The notes under the pieces were generated by a model, which was given only the letters and a program-made list of their open reading frames with translations, made no database searches and was not told the origin of the DNA. Both the position numbers and the translations under genes were made by a program. A DNA stretch of 64,000 nucleotides from Allacma fusca (lineage: Eukaryota; Arthropoda; Collembola; Symphypleona; Sminthuridae), in assembly GCA_947179485.1 (NCBI GenBank), contig OX359250.1, positions 26,980,654-27,044,653 of the forward strand, in the 5' to 3' direction. Shown one piece after another: positions 49,104-62,500 of this stretch; the first letter of the stretch is position 1; the number at the start of each line of letters is the position of its first letter.

Positions 49104-52100
49104 ATGTCGGATAAGAAGAATTACTCTCCAGCCAAGGGAGGGCAGAACAATGGCGGCTTTAAGAAATTCCTCTGGAACCCCGAAACCAGTGAATTTTTGG
49201 GAAGGACCGGAGCCAGTTGGTGTGAGTAGAGGGATATATTTTGAATCTTGTTGAGAATATTTCGGTTTGCAGGTTTTTTTTTTTTTTTTTTTTTTGGGGT
49301 GCGTATATGTATGGGTTTTGTGGGTTCCATGTGCGAACCAGATATTAATGGTGGGGCGGCGTTTGAGAGGAGTAGGAATTTTTATACTGGGACTTAACCC
49401 GCATAAATAAGACTCATTAGTCGCAAGTGATTTGATTTGTTACAGGAGCACGTCTCTCAGAGCGAATATATTCTGGGGTGGAGAGAATATATACCCCATT
49501 GATTTAGAATGATCAGGGTATGTGCAGACGAGGAGATGAGAGCTGTTCGTGTTCTTGTATGAATTCAGCGACGGGAGATTTAATGAGCATCACTTATGCG
49601 GAATGAGAAGTTTGATAATAGAGATCTTAAGTTCAGTTACAAGGAACGTCAATTGTGAGGACTAGTACATGTTAGGTCGGCGAAGTTTGCAAAGTCTTGT
49701 CGGATGTTGGGCAAAAATGTTTATTGGAAAGTCATACACGACCTGCAGCTCCCTAGCGGGCTTTGTAGTAAGAGTCTAGCCTTGGTTGTGGAATAGAGAG
49801 TAAAAAAGGGTTTTCTTGCTTGGCTCTGCTCCACTTTTGGGGTTCAGTTTAGCAAGCTAGAAATCGATGCAAGGCTTCTGACGTCAGTACAGTTTTATGC
49901 GAAACGGTGCGGCTTTGAAAGCAACGGCGATATGGCACCGCTCACAAAAACCATTATACGTTGATATACTTCCCTTCCAATGCTACCTTTATAGATATCT
50001 ACGTGGAGACATCCAAGGCTATTCTTGTCTAAGTCTACCTCCGCCAACTAAATTTATCAGGAAATATTAAAATAATAATTAGGGATAGTCCACTCAAAAA
50101 ATACTACCAAAAATACTACAAAAGCTCTACTAGGTTTGAATTTTTACCCTACGTGGGAGATTTCTTGGGAAAGGCAACTTTCACTGTAGAAGTCTGTCCC
50201 AGTAATTGTGTTTTTTTTTCGGAGACAGGATTTTTTTTATAGTCCAATTTTATACTAAATCAATACACATAACCCTGTAGTCGCATGGAAAGTATCCACG
50301 TGTTTGTTGTATACAGTACTTGTAGGGCTACGAGGAATACCGACGACATGATTACACACTTCAAGCTAACCACTAACCTGCGTATTTCAATGCGGAGAAG
50401 CATTCCGTGAGTACGTGAATAATTAAAGTATGTCAGTATAGAAGAGGAAAAATCAAACCGAAAGTATCACCTGGTATTAATAATATGCTCATTCACTCAC
50501 TTGTTTTTGGCAGTCATCAACACATTCCTATTATGCAATTCCACATGGTCATACTACTTAGCACGGGATAATCTTGGTTTAGAGATGTTAGGGTACTTTC
50601 CAATCTGTAAGAGCTTCGGTTCAAGCGATATGGACCTGCATTGATGAATATTTTAATGTGAACTAAATGGCATGGTATGCTATTTAGAGGCCGGCAGGCT
50701 CGACAACTGCAAATGTAATTATTATCCCACACTTAACACGTTAATTTTTATCATTGTAAATTGAACCTTCACAACCCTTTTGCCTCTTGAACAGTTGCAA
50801 AAGACTTGGATGCAGTATATGTTCGTATGAAGCAGTTGTGCAGTAAATATTATTTAGGAGTGGAATTAATAGTGATAGCCTTAGTTAAAATGTCAAATAG
50901 GATTTAATGCCCTGATCTCCCGTCAGTTAGGAACATGCATTATGGGATGCGGCTGACCGCTTTAATAATTGATGCCAACCCATTATAGGGTGAATCATGT
51001 TCATACATACGCTATTGTTAAAAGGTTTTTACGGCATTGGACTAGCTTTAAATATTGTGGTAATAATTAATCCCATTGCAGGAGTTAGCATGGAACGTGA
51101 GGAAATCAGGCCATGCATTTTACATACCGTCCCGATCTGATCCTTTTTCACGAATTACTTTTTTATCGTAATTTTCGACCTAGACTTGAATAACTTAAGC
51201 ATTTTCGAGGCTGCTGTGATAATTCTGACTGATAAGTCGAAGTTACCGACGACAAAAGCTTTGGAGTGGGTATAATAAAAACATTTGTTTTCAAGTGGTC
51301 TCAAACAGAAAGTGGAGTAGCAACTTTCTGACTTTGTTTCATGGCTTTAATTTTTTTCGAATTTGAATCGTTCTAACGTATCCAAATACACAAATAAAAT
51401 TGTCTCCCTATTTCGTACTGTGTGCTTTACACCGCCATGCTATTTGATAATGGAATTCATAGGAAGTAGATTTCAGGATGTTTTAGGTTTCATTATTGCA
51501 ATCCGAAAGTATTAAATTTGCGCTCATAACCTTATGTGATGGTGAAATCTGGTACTAGAGTGTCCGTTGAAGAGATGAGGATGTTTTTAAAAATCTCATG
51601 ATTAGATACTATGGATGACGTACCTACGGTGATGTGTGAAACGATAGCAGCCATAATTTTTAGCTTGTAATACATAAGTAAATATATGGTTATATAGTGA
51701 AGGATGGAGAAGGAGAAGGGGATTTTATTTAATTACTATCTTTGAATGACTAGTTCAAACCAGAATTTTTCCACTCAACTTAATGCCGCCTACCGTACAT
51801 GCTAGTACATACGTCTCCTTTAATGAGCAAATACTTGTAACTCGACGCTAGAGCGTATTTATCTAAGAGTATGTGTGGATATTGCTGACTCCTTCACTGG
51901 TTTGAACGTCAGGAGTGTAAATACGTGGATTTATCTTATGCACAGTGGTAGTCGTGATAATTTCCCATGAGAATTGCTGACCAAAGGAGTCTGCTGGCCA
52001 AGTTAATTTTACCATTGCAACGAAACACTGAAAGTTTTGAAATGACTGAATATGATCTTATCACATTACAAAGGGAAGCGGAGATGTGCATGCAAAGTGG

Positions 52101-53944
52101 ACGTAATGACCAAAAAGTAAAGATTTTTGTACATGCGTACGCATTGTCAAACATGTTAATGAACTATTGACGGGGTAGTTTACTCTTGAAATTACCAGTT
52201 TAATCATGTGAAAGGAGCTACTGGGGTACCTTTTTTGGAGTAAAGTTTCCACCCAGAGTAGGCCTTCTTCTCATAAGCATATGCATACACCGTTATTTGA
52301 AACTTTACCTAAAGGAATTAATTAAGTGGAACTAATTGGAAAGATTTGATGTCTAGAAAAGTCCCATGCTATATCAACGAAAAGTAGATTGCTCGAAGAA
52401 AAGTTGTATAACGTGACGATGAAAGGAAATTACAAGAGACTAATTTAAGACATTTTTCTCATTTCCAGTGAAAATTACCATTTTCTATATTATTTTCTTC
52501 GCTGGTTTGGCTGCCTTCTTCGGACTCATGTTGTGGATTTTCTACCAAACCTTGGATCCTACCAAGCCCAAATGGATAGGAGAGGATGGATTGATTGGAA
52601 GTAATCCTGGTGTTGGCTTCCGACCCATGCCCGATCAGGACAAGAACGTCGAGTCAACCCTGATCTGGTACAAACGTGGCGATGCCAACTCAGGAAAATT
52701 CTGGTCAGACCAATTGAAAAATCAGTGGAAAAGTAAGTAAACATGTTGTTGCGGTTTGAATTTATGTTTTTAAAAGCATTCTGCGATCTGTCGATCTGAA
52801 TATTAGAAGGAGTAAAACAATTGGTGTGATTTTTAAACTGTAGACATTAGCCTTTCATTGTAAAATATTTAATTAAGATCAGATGATTTTTGTCCATTAA
52901 TTGGGTTGTATGAAATGCAGGCCTTATAAGTATATTGCCATTCATTTGAATGATCTAATTATTGTCGGGAAATTGACCGAAACCTTGTTATAACTAAATT
53001 TATTGCTAACAGCCTACACAGAAAGCAGTCAAACCGGAAGTCAAGGACAGATTTGCACCTGGACCACTACTGCTGGTCCCGACAAATGGTGCAAAGTGCC
53101 AGTGGAACAAATTGACGGAAATTGTACTGCAGCCAACAGCTTTGGTTATCAAAAGGGTGAACCTTGCATTCTCATCAAGTTGAACAAGGTAAGCACTACC
53201 GAAAAGTAAAAGTATGACTGTTTAAAGGTCGTATGCTCCTCAATATTATGAGCAAGGATAGTGTTCTGGAACTGGAAGCTCATCCGGTTTTCGTATTGAG
53301 TTGAAGTTGTGATTAGTTTTGATGTCACAAACTCGTCATGTGTTTTTTAGATTTATGGCTGGAAGCCCGATGCATACACATCCAAGGACAAACTTCCAGA
53401 CGATATGCCCGCAGATTTGCAGAAGAAAATTAACGATACACCAGCCGAAAACCCTGTATGATATTTTCTCACAATATCCTATTTAAAATTTGTTGTACTA
53501 CTCCTGTTGTGAATACTTTGGAAGTATGTGATATCTAACAGTAATTGCAATCACTATCTTTATTTTAGCGTGTATGGTTTTCTTGCGACGGAGAGAACCC
53601 AGCGGACAAGGAAAATCTTGGTAAAGTGGAGTACATCCCATCTCAAGGAATCGAATCCTTTTTCTATCCGTTCATGAATCAGAACGGATACCAATCACCA
53701 TTTATTTTCGTTCGGCTTACAAATCCACTCAGTAAGTGTACCAGTTGTTCGAAAGCTGATTAATTCTTATTATAATATTTCTTTTCCGGCTTCCAAATTT
53801 GTTGACCCCTAGCTAATACACTTTTATGTCATATTTACAGATGGTGTTTTGATCAATGTTGAATGCAAAGCCTGGGCTAAGAATATTCATCCAAGTCGAC
53901 TGGATCGAGTTGGAACAGTGCATTTTGAGATAATGATTGACTAG
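49104..53944 (+). CDS. nrv: Na,K-ATPase beta subunit (nervana type)
   Basis: Type II membrane glycoprotein that chaperones the Na,K-ATPase alpha subunit and tunes pump kinetics at the plasma membrane; fly nervana homologues also act in septate junctions. Exons: 49104-49221, 52469-52732, 53013-53188, 53351-53455, 53569-53731, 53841-53944. They give 930 nt and 309 residues, normal for the family, in phase. Seen: cytoplasmic tail with [20 protein letters not shown], one membrane helix at about 42-66 ([20 protein letters not shown]), DPTKPKW after it, and six ectodomain cysteines (ICTW, WCKV, GNCT, PCIL, SCDG, ECKA) for the three conserved disulfides. There is one clear N-glycosylation sequon (NCT), the family [17 protein letters not shown] region, and a C-terminal [10 protein letters not shown]. 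The first coding intron is 3.2 kb, which in flies is where alternative N-termini arise; none was identified here. Confidence 0.93.
49276..49297. repeat. Poly(T) run in ATPase beta intron 1
   Basis: About 22 consecutive T residues on the sense strand, some 55 nt after the first coding exon's donor. Confidence 0.8.
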
Positions 53945-54185
53945 AAAATTATAAAACAGTAAAACATTTATGTAGTGTCTTCTAGTTGCAGAATCAGACG
54001 AATCTTTTTTGGGTTCCTTTGCCATTTTTTCGTTCAACAAGTTTACAAAATCAATACTTATTCACTTTAATTTTATTCTTTTTCCTCACATCACTTCCTT
54101 ATACGGTCGAGTATTTAAAAACTGTGTAAACGTATGTTCAACCCAGCGGCTAGATAAATGTTGAATTTTAGTTCGGAGCAACTTA

Positions 54186-54191
54186 AATAAA
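54186..54191 (+). terminator. Possible poly(A) signal of the ATPase beta gene
   Basis: AATAAA about 240 nt after the stop codon, the first canonical hexamer I noticed in the 3' flank. Confidence 0.35.
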
Positions 54192-56893
54192 ATGAATTTT
54201 TTTGTGTATGCGAGTGGAAGATAAATTTATTGATTTGTTGAATATTCCCTAGAAGTCTTAATTCTGACACGATTACGTGTGTATCATTAGTCGTTGTCAC
54301 AGTACAGATGAAGTGCAAGGAATCGTGATTGCCGATAATTCCCATTTTCAGAGTGTGCTATTTAAAAAAAATATTGTATCATTAGTTTGTTTTTGTGGTC
54401 ATCCCTTGTCCTTTTTGTTAGAACATAGTCTGCAAGGAAAGTCATCCTGTCAGTTTTGAATGTTAGTTAATGTTGGAGTTACTCAAGTAATAACATTGCG
54501 ACATGTTTAAATATGATGCTATTGATAACTAATATTAATACACAATATGTAGACACAAAGTTCACACCGCGTTGTCTCTTTTCAGTTTTTAGAGAATATT
54601 TCTAAAAAATAATTTAAGGGGATTCAAAAAATAACTTTGATTTTACAAGTTAGTGACTAAAGCGGAAATCGGAAGAACTTCGACGTGGTATAATTAATAA
54701 ATATTATAAATAAAGTTCCAAGCGGAGCTCAGTTTCCCACGGGCTTCTGGTCGTGGAAATTAACTTGAAATAAAGAGTAGACGTGAAAAAATCATACACT
54801 TAAATACATGGAACTACAAAATGAAGTATATGGAAAACACAAGTTTATAACGGAACAATATACGATTTATTCTTCAGTGCAAAACGATAGAGACAAAAAT
54901 TTTGTCATTACTCGAATGTTAAAAAATATTTGCAACTTTAAACCATATGGTCCATCGGAATAAAATAGTCCAATAAAACTATCTAATATGGGTTTGTAGC
55001 TTAAAAGTCTGTCATTTGCTCCATTCCCATGCTTGTCAACATGTTTTCATACCACTAACCAACCCTAAGCTTCCTTAAGATCTGTGTCTAACATTTTTTT
55101 CCACATAAGCACACACTTGCATAATCACTCCTTGTGTAAACTTATGTGCGTACATAAGGTTATGTTCTTGAGACTTTGATTGACGCATAGCACTAAATCA
55201 ATACTGAATTGCTTTCCCATCGTATTTGACCTTAATAAACAGTTCATGTAGTAAGGTCTCCCCAAGAAGTTTTCGCCAAGCACTAAAATAAACCTTTGCA
55301 AACCCAAGTCTTGAAACAATAACTCTATGTGTACTCAAGCTAATGCTTTCATGGTCTTTTGTGATGAAGTACCTGTATGGAATGATAACAAACTGAGAAA
55401 TTATTTTACAAACGATATTACATCTACCAAATGCTAATCGTTGTCGCCCAAGAATCCTACCGTTGTATACATACATAATATGAGTTCATTCATTTGCGTA
55501 GGTCTAATAAATCTTTATCACATTAAAATAAAAAAGTACAAGGAAAACTTCTGCTTTCCTACACAGTAATAACAACAGGGAGGAAGCAATAATAATAATT
55601 ACTAGGGAACAGTTCAAACACAGTCTACTAATTATATATGTATAAAATAATTACTACATTTCATACCTGGTGTTATTGCAATTATAATACATAATCAATT
55701 GAATGCCAGTTATATTTTTTGCAGAACTGACTTTATTCGGTGACAAGTATAGATAATTACATACTTACTGGCAATAAACTTCTGGTTTTTGAGCTTCAGC
55801 AGTGCCCTTTACTTTTGCCGGCTTTCAGTGTATCTTTAGAGCCTTTTTACATCATCACCTTCACACTTACCTATTGGACGCAGTAACCGTATGCGGATAC
55901 GGACTTTTAGCATGTGGCTGTACTAGGTGCATTCATGCCAATGCAATGTGCTGTCACTGATGAGGCATGTTTAGCAGCAGATCTTTGTTTTCTATATTGC
56001 CGTCCTGTGCGAAAGACACTGTATATAAACTCAGGTCGGATTGTACCAGAAAACGTCTGTTCCGAGATTCGGGTGATTTCGCAGTCCTCTTTAGACATTG
56101 TTGTGTAAACGTCATCTCTACTTTGAGTGATCGCTTTTCGAAGGTAATGCACGTGTTGTTTGATTTATTGTGTCAATAATCACATTTTATGTAAGGGAGA
56201 CGCCATAAATAGGATTGTGCCTATGGCTCGACTCTTACACATGCTTCCATATATGTACCTAGTACCTACACATTCCCACGGATTTGTATAAATGCACACT
56301 CATACATAATACATAATAGCGTACTTGTTATTACCTTCTGGAATTAAAACCGCAGCTTTTTCCCCTCCCCGTATTGGAGGCATTTGCTTCCCAATGGGAA
56401 AACTTAGGTATTGGAAGGTTTGGAGCTCAGGTTCAGAGCTTTTTTGCTCATGTAAAAAGAATGCAACAAAATTTACACAACAATTTATTGGTCTTAAAAG
56501 TAAAAAAAACTAGGATTGGATCTCCATGGAATTAGGGCAATTATGAACGAAAAAAGTATCTCCTGCTGGAAAATTTTCGTATAATACTGGAGAAATTGTC
56601 AAATGTCCCAGGACATCCAAAATTTCAGAATCTTTTATAATTTAATATTCTGTTGATTCTTAGGAAACAATTTTTAAGGGTCCAAGACCTTCCTGCCCCA
56701 CCATAAGATTTTGCACACTAGCTAATGAAAATTTGACGGACATTTGTATAAAACTTTGACAAAATTCCACCTTGGGAAGTCCCTTAAAAAATTTCATTGC
56801 ATTAGAATAGGCATTTTGATAGAATAATATAAAGTTCGGTATAATCAGCTTCATATCTCATAAAGTTCTAGTTAAATCCTTATAACATAATAT
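54192..56893. other. Spacer between the ATPase beta gene and the LTR element
   Basis: About 2.7 kb of AT-rich sequence. No exon chain, RNA gene or repeat family was recognised. Frames of 60-92 codons (for example 55198-55476 minus, 55907-56152 minus) have no family likeness. Confidence 0.5.
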
Positions 56894-57410
56894 TGTTAGG
56901 TATGTATATAGAAATTACATAAATTAGTCAAGTCTCACATGAATAATTAATTAAGTTGTGAAATACACAACCTTAGGTTAAGTCAGTTCAAAGTTACTTA
57001 AACACTTATTGTAAAGGTGCAGTGTAAGCACTTCCCATCGGCTAAAGCCGACGAGTGTCAACGTCCCGTTACATCCGTTATGATGTAACGTCTAGACTTA
57101 AGATTGTAAAAATAGGCTCAAGTAGCCACTTGTTAAGTTTAAGATTCTTCCAGACTCTTCAGTGAATAACTGAGAGTCATTCCAGTAACACCTATTTTTA
57201 GTTGTTAATCTTCATTTCCTTTTCCTTTTGATTTCAATTATAAATAAAAGTAATTAGTCTTCGGATTAATGTAAAATCACACTCAATCATTTATTCATAA
57301 TCATTCCTTTCATCAGCACGATTTCCCATTATTTACAATTTCTTGACAATTACATTAGTAAATAATCCAGGAGTTAGGATTTCATGGTATGACCATAACC
57401 TACTCTTACA
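56894..57410 (+). repeat. Putative 5' LTR
   Basis: About 517 bp with TGTTAG..CTTACA termini (TGT..ACA type). It contains TATAAA at 57239 and an overlapping AATAAA at 57243, the usual promoter/poly(A) pair of an LTR. A hairpin-forming segment (ATCGGCTAAAGCCGA) lies near 57038-57052. Boundaries are inferred from termini and the following primer-binding-like TGG, since the 3' LTR is not available. Confidence 0.55.
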
Positions 57411-57428
57411 TGGTGGCCTTTGTAAAAC
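57411..57428 (+). other. Possible primer-binding site
   Basis: TGGTGGCCTTTGTAAAAC directly after the LTR end. It begins with TGG, complementary to a tRNA CCA tail. The primer tRNA was not identified. Confidence 0.3.
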
Positions 57429-57931
57429 ATTGCCAAAATATTATTTCCCTGGCGATGCTCCCGAATTACTCTCAATTATCACTCCCCTTGGGAAACAATC
57501 GATTTACTTTAAGAATTGATTTCATTACCAGGCAAGTTTGAATAATGTGTCATATTTCGTGAGAATTTTTGAGATTTACAGTTTTGGCCACGCAGAGGTT
57601 ACATTCCTGCATTTCTGACGTTGCAACACGCACAGCTCATTCGTGACTACCCCCAGAGGAGTCAACCATTATTGACTGTGACCGGTCGAAGACCCCCTAG
57701 TAAGTTTTTATTGATAAACGGGGTTATTATTTCTTGTCCACGGAAGGCAGACGGATTTACCTGCGCTTCACCGACCGATGCCCTGAGGATTTGGGTATAC
57801 TCAACGGACAGCCACGGAGCTCAGTACCGTTCCCACCTCATCCAGGAGGAATTTTATATAGTAAATGCACAGTGTTAAGTTTCATATCCATGAACCACCG
57901 TCACGGTACGTACATACATACGTTATAATTT

Positions 57932-59536
57932 ATGTCCGATAAAAAGAAGCCCTCAGCATCCAAACCTGACCCTAAGCCTTCTACAAGTCGCGTCACTCGT
58001 AAAAATTCTGACCCTGATTTAAAAGACGCTTCTGAATTAGCCAAGGTTTTACAACAAGCAAAAGCCAAAGCAAAAGCTACCACTAGCAGTAGTAAAAAGT
58101 CACCTCTATTACCTCCGCCATTACCTATAAACACACCACCTCCACCGCCAGTTCCTCCAGTAGTCCCTCCCGCACAAGCTTCTCCTCCGAGAACTCCCAG
58201 TCCACAATATTCTACTCCACCAGGCACTCCACCGCCAATATCTATACCTCCACCACTCCCTCCACCGTTACCAGCTCTTCCATTAGTTACTCCAGTTACA
58301 CGAACCGTTCCCTCTTTTAAGCGACAAATATTAAAAGCCCGTAAAATCCAACATTTTTCCCGTCACGGACCCTCTACCAAAACTCGCAAAGTCAAACCAT
58401 TCAAAATGGCCGCCGCAGCGGCAGTAACTCCAGTCAATGTCACGGTAAATACCGCACCCATTCATTCCATTGTTGACTTCCAAAAGATTAAACAATTCAT
58501 TCCCGCCACTCATGACGTTCATGATTTTATTATTGACGTTCAACGTGTCGTGGCCCAATACCAATGGGATTGGCCCACTCTTCAAGGACACACTCCCAAT
58601 TTATTAGCTCGTGACCCTTTTCAATGGCTACAAACCCAACTCGCAATAGCACCACCCACTATTGTTAGTATTGATACATTTTTCACGGCCCTCCGTGAAC
58701 GCTATGCAAAACCCAGACAGGTTTATCTCAATCAATTAATTTCCCGCAAACAAAAAGATAATGAGACGAGTGCCAAATTTTTGTATGATGTTGATAGTAT
58801 TTGCACTCGCTATGACCCAACCATGAGTCAACCTGACCGTGTTGCTTGGGGAATGGAAGGCCTCCTCCCCAAGTTCAAATCTGCAGCGGCAGGTTTTCCA
58901 TTTACGAGCATAGCTGCTCTCGTTCGTTTTTGCGAACAACGAGAATTTGCAGATACAACTGCTGGTCCTTCAGATATGGCAGCAAAAGTTAAGTCTTTGG
59001 AAGAAACCATCCAAAAACTTACCTTGTCTGATGCGCCTAATGCCCAAGCTAATTTTGCTTTTGTCCCTGGCCGCGGACGAGGTCGTGGCAATGGCCGCGG
59101 CAATTCCCATAATAATAATAATAATCACCGCGGTAACCAAGGCAACATTCACCAACCGGTTCCCCATCAACCCAGAGGTAACAATAATAATCATAACAAC
59201 AATAATAGAGGACAGGCTCAGAACCCCCATAAGGGTATGCAATGTTATAATTGTAATAAGTTTGGTCACATCAGTCGTGACTGCCGTTCGGGAAACCAAC
59301 AGAGGGGGCCCAACCAGCGTGGTCAGGGTCCCCGCCCGAACTTTCGGAACAACAATTTCCGCGGAAACAACAATGGCTTCCGCAACAATCAACAGAACAA
59401 CGGCAACAATCGCCGGAACGACCAAAATGCCCACAGATTGGAAATTTCATTCAATCCCAATCCGCCCCAAAACAATCAAGCTCCCCAGAATCACTTTGCG
59501 AATCTTCAATATCCCTCCATAACTTACCCACAATAA
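57932..59536 (+). CDS. gag: Gag polyprotein (capsid-nucleocapsid) of the Ty3/gypsy element
   Basis: Structural protein that packages the element's RNA in the cytoplasm; 534 residues from a true ATG. In order: a charged Ser/Pro N-terminus; a Lys/Ala-rich stretch; a proline-rich linker (about 65-130); a Ty3-type capsid-like helical region (about 170-345, with FQWLQTQL and LISRKQKDNETSAKFLYD); an RGG-like GRGRGRGNGRGN segment followed by Asn/His runs; and one CCHC zinc knuckle CX2CX4HX4C at 438-451 (CYNCNKFGHISRDC). The C-terminal tail is Asn/Arg/Gln-rich. Gag ends 20 nt before the pol ATG. The alternative frames at 58947-59522 and 58970-59434 are low-complexity shadows of the Asn/Arg-rich region. 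Confidence 0.9.
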   Translation: MSDKKKPSASKPDPKPSTSRVTRKNSDPDLKDASELAKVLQQAKAKAKATTSSSKKSPLLPPPLPINTPPPPPVPPVVPPAQASPPRTPSPQYSTPPGTPPPISIPPPLPPPLPALPLVTPVTRTVPSFKRQILKARKIQHFSRHGPSTKTRKVKPFKMAAAAAVTPVNVTVNTAPIHSIVDFQKIKQFIPATHDVHDFIIDVQRVVAQYQWDWPTLQGHTPNLLARDPFQWLQTQLAIAPPTIVSIDTFFTALRERYAKPRQVYLNQLISRKQKDNETSAKFLYDVDSICTRYDPTMSQPDRVAWGMEGLLPKFKSAAAGFPFTSIAALVRFCEQREFADTTAGPSDMAAKVKSLEETIQKLTLSDAPNAQANFAFVPGRGRGRGNGRGNSHNNNNNHRGNQGNIHQPVPHQPRGNNNNHNNNNRGQAQNPHKGMQCYNCNKFGHISRDCRSGNQQRGPNQRGQGPRPNFRNNNFRGNNNGFRNNQQNNGNNRRNDQNAHRLEISFNPNPPQNNQAPQNHFANLQYPSITYPQ

Positions 59537-59556
59537 ATCTGTCACCCGCTTCATCA

Positions 59557-62500
59557 ATGTGCCCGTATATCATGTGTTATTTTGACGATGTCTCCATTGA
59601 TGCCTTAATTGATACAGGAGCTTCTCATAATTTAATACAAAAGAATCACATCCCCTCCAGTGCAGTCATCACTCCTTGCCCACAAAGATTTGTTATCACA
59701 GCAGATAAAGCTCGCATTCCTACGTCCCATATAGCCTCCTTAACGTTCCAACTTGATAACTACTTTTACACAACAGAAGCCCATGTCCTTGAAACGCTCA
59801 CTCCTCCACTCATTCTTGGCTGTAAGTTTATTACACAATTTGACTTTCATATACATCTGAACTCTAACTCACTATACAACTCTCACGTATGTCATTACTT
59901 TCGTAAGCATGCATACTCAGCCACTTGCTCATCTGAGTGCGGCTGTTCCTCTCCCGTCAAAACATTATTTACTATACAACTTCCCCCTCGACACCAAATG
60001 TATGTACCGACTACTTCATTACACACGTCTCACACGACATTTTTCAACCCTCATCCACTCATTGAAAAACAATACAAAGTAATTTTTCCTCCAGTTATCA
60101 ACCCAGCGAAAAATGTTTTGCTCGCCACAAACATTTCCACATCTACCCAGATTATTCCCGCTGATACTCTTTTAGGTCATGCTCAACGCTATGATTTTAC
60201 CCAAACTTTAAACACAGTGCCGGTAATTCCTCAACATCCAACCCCTTTTACTCCTGAACAACTTCAATCCTTAAATATTAATCCAAAATTACGGCCCGCT
60301 GAACGCGCCTCGATCATAAGCCTCCTCAATAAATATTCATATTTACTTGCGTGGACACTTATGGATCTTCAAGTTTGTACCCTACCCCCAATGCGAATTA
60401 AATTAAATTCTGACACTCCAGTTCAAGCCAAACCCTATCGCTTGAGCACCACGGAGCGTGAGATTTTAAAGCAAGAATTAGATAAATTAATTGAAGCAGG
60501 TATAATAGTCCCTTGCGAAAATTCCAACTACTCTACCCCTGTGTTTTTAGTACGCCAAAAATTAGGCAAATGGCGACTCGTCTGTGATTTTCAAAAACTA
60601 AATAAAATCACAATCGACGAAATTTTTCCTCTCCCAAGGATTGATGACTTGCTTTTTCAGTTACGAAGTGCTGCGTATTTTTTCCCCTTAGATTTATTTA
60701 GCGGTTATTATCAAGCCCTCATCCACCCGGATGATCAGCATTTAACTGCTATTGTCACTGAATTCGGACTATATATGTACCTACGTGTATGTTTTGGTCT
60801 GAAAAATGCCCCCGCCTATTTCCAAAGGCTAGCTGCTCGTACTCTCGGTACCTTAAGATACACGCACGCTGTATCTTATATCGATGACATTATACCCTAT
60901 AGCAAAGACTTTCCCTCTCACCTGGTCGCCATAGAACTTGTGTTTCAACGCTTAGCTAAAGTTAATTTTCGCATGAATCCCAAGAAGTGTTTCTTTGGTA
61001 TGCAAGAACATGTAGTCTTTGGATTCTTTTTGTCCCAAAAAGGTTTATCCACTGAATCAGCAAAAGTGGCTGCAATTATGCAACAGCCCAAACCTAATAA
61101 TTTAGAAACTCTACGTAAATTTTTAGGCACTATAGGTTATTATCGCAGATTTATTTGGAACTTTGCTCAAATAGCTGCTCCTCTCCAAGGATTATTGAAG
61201 AAACATTCTCTTTATCATTGGAGCCCAGACTGTGATAAGGCATTTTTGACTCTCAAAAATGCGCTATGCACAGCTCCGGTACTTAGACACTATGATCCCA
61301 CTCTCCCATGTATTTTATATACGGATGCAAGTAATTTAGCCATAGCTGGCATTTTACATCAACAATTTGAAGACGGCGAACACCCAATTTATTTTATTTC
61401 CAGAGCTTTGACTCCAGCTGAGAAAAATTGGGGTGCTACCGAAAAAGAATGTTTAGCCGTGGTTTTTGCCACACGAAAGCTCCGAGAATTTTTATATCTC
61501 AAACCTTTCATAATTGTTACTGATCATCATGCTTTATGTTATTTAAAATGCCAGCGTAATCCCACCGCCCGACTAACTCGTATGGCTGTAATTTTAGAGC
61601 AATTTCGCTATGTAATTAGGTATAAGAAAGGTACTCTACATAGGAACGTAGATGGCGTCTCGCGTTGCCCCTACGCTCTTTCTACTACAAAAGACACGGA
61701 GGATGATCTTACAATTCCAGGTCTTTCAGCCCAATCTCAAACATCCAGCCCCAATCCACTCCCAGCGATACCTCTCATTAATCCTGCTGATTTAAAGCAT
61801 GCTCAAGCTATTGATCATACTTTAAATAAATTATTGCAGAAAAAGCGCTCCAAATTAATTCCCAACGATGATGGTATTTATTTTATTCAATTTAATCCCC
61901 GCAACCCTAAACTTTTAGTCATACCTAAAGCTATGATTCCCATCGTGTTACAAAATGCTCACAATCATCCCCTTGGAGGTCATTTGAATTTTCAGAGGAC
62001 TTTGGCACGTCTCCGTCCATTTTATTGGTGGAGATCAATTACATCAGACACATTTAAGCACTGTACTCATTGCCCAGAGTGCCAAAGTCGCCAGCACCTC
62101 ACCAAATTACGTATGGACAGTTTGAAAAACATTCCCATAAAAATTCCAGCAAGCACATATGCAATGGATTTATTAGGCCCCTTTCGTGAAACTCCAAGAG
62201 GCAATAAATATGTACTCGTCCTCACTGACTTATTTACCAAATGGGTACATACCTCACTCCTTCCAAACAGAGAAGCTGCTCATATAGCCATGCATTTAGA
62301 ATCTTTTATCTTAACATTTCCAGGCATGTCTATATTAATTTCCGACGGAGCTGCGGAGTTCAAATCTGCAACTCTACAGGAATTATTAAAACGGTTTAAT
62401 ATTACCCATAATGTAAGTATGCCCTTTCACCCCCGTTCCCACGGAATGGTAGAGAGATTAAATCAAACTCTCGCAATTATGCTCAGCAAATTTGTTTCGG

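Noticed and set aside
58970-59434. 154-codon antisense frame inside gag
   Set aside because: Antisense to the same low-complexity segment; valine/isoleucine runs mirror the Asn-codon runs, with no start context.
58947-59522. 191-codon frame inside gag
   Set aside because: A shadow frame of the Asn/Arg-rich gag segment; isoleucine/threonine repeats mirror AAT/AAC runs.
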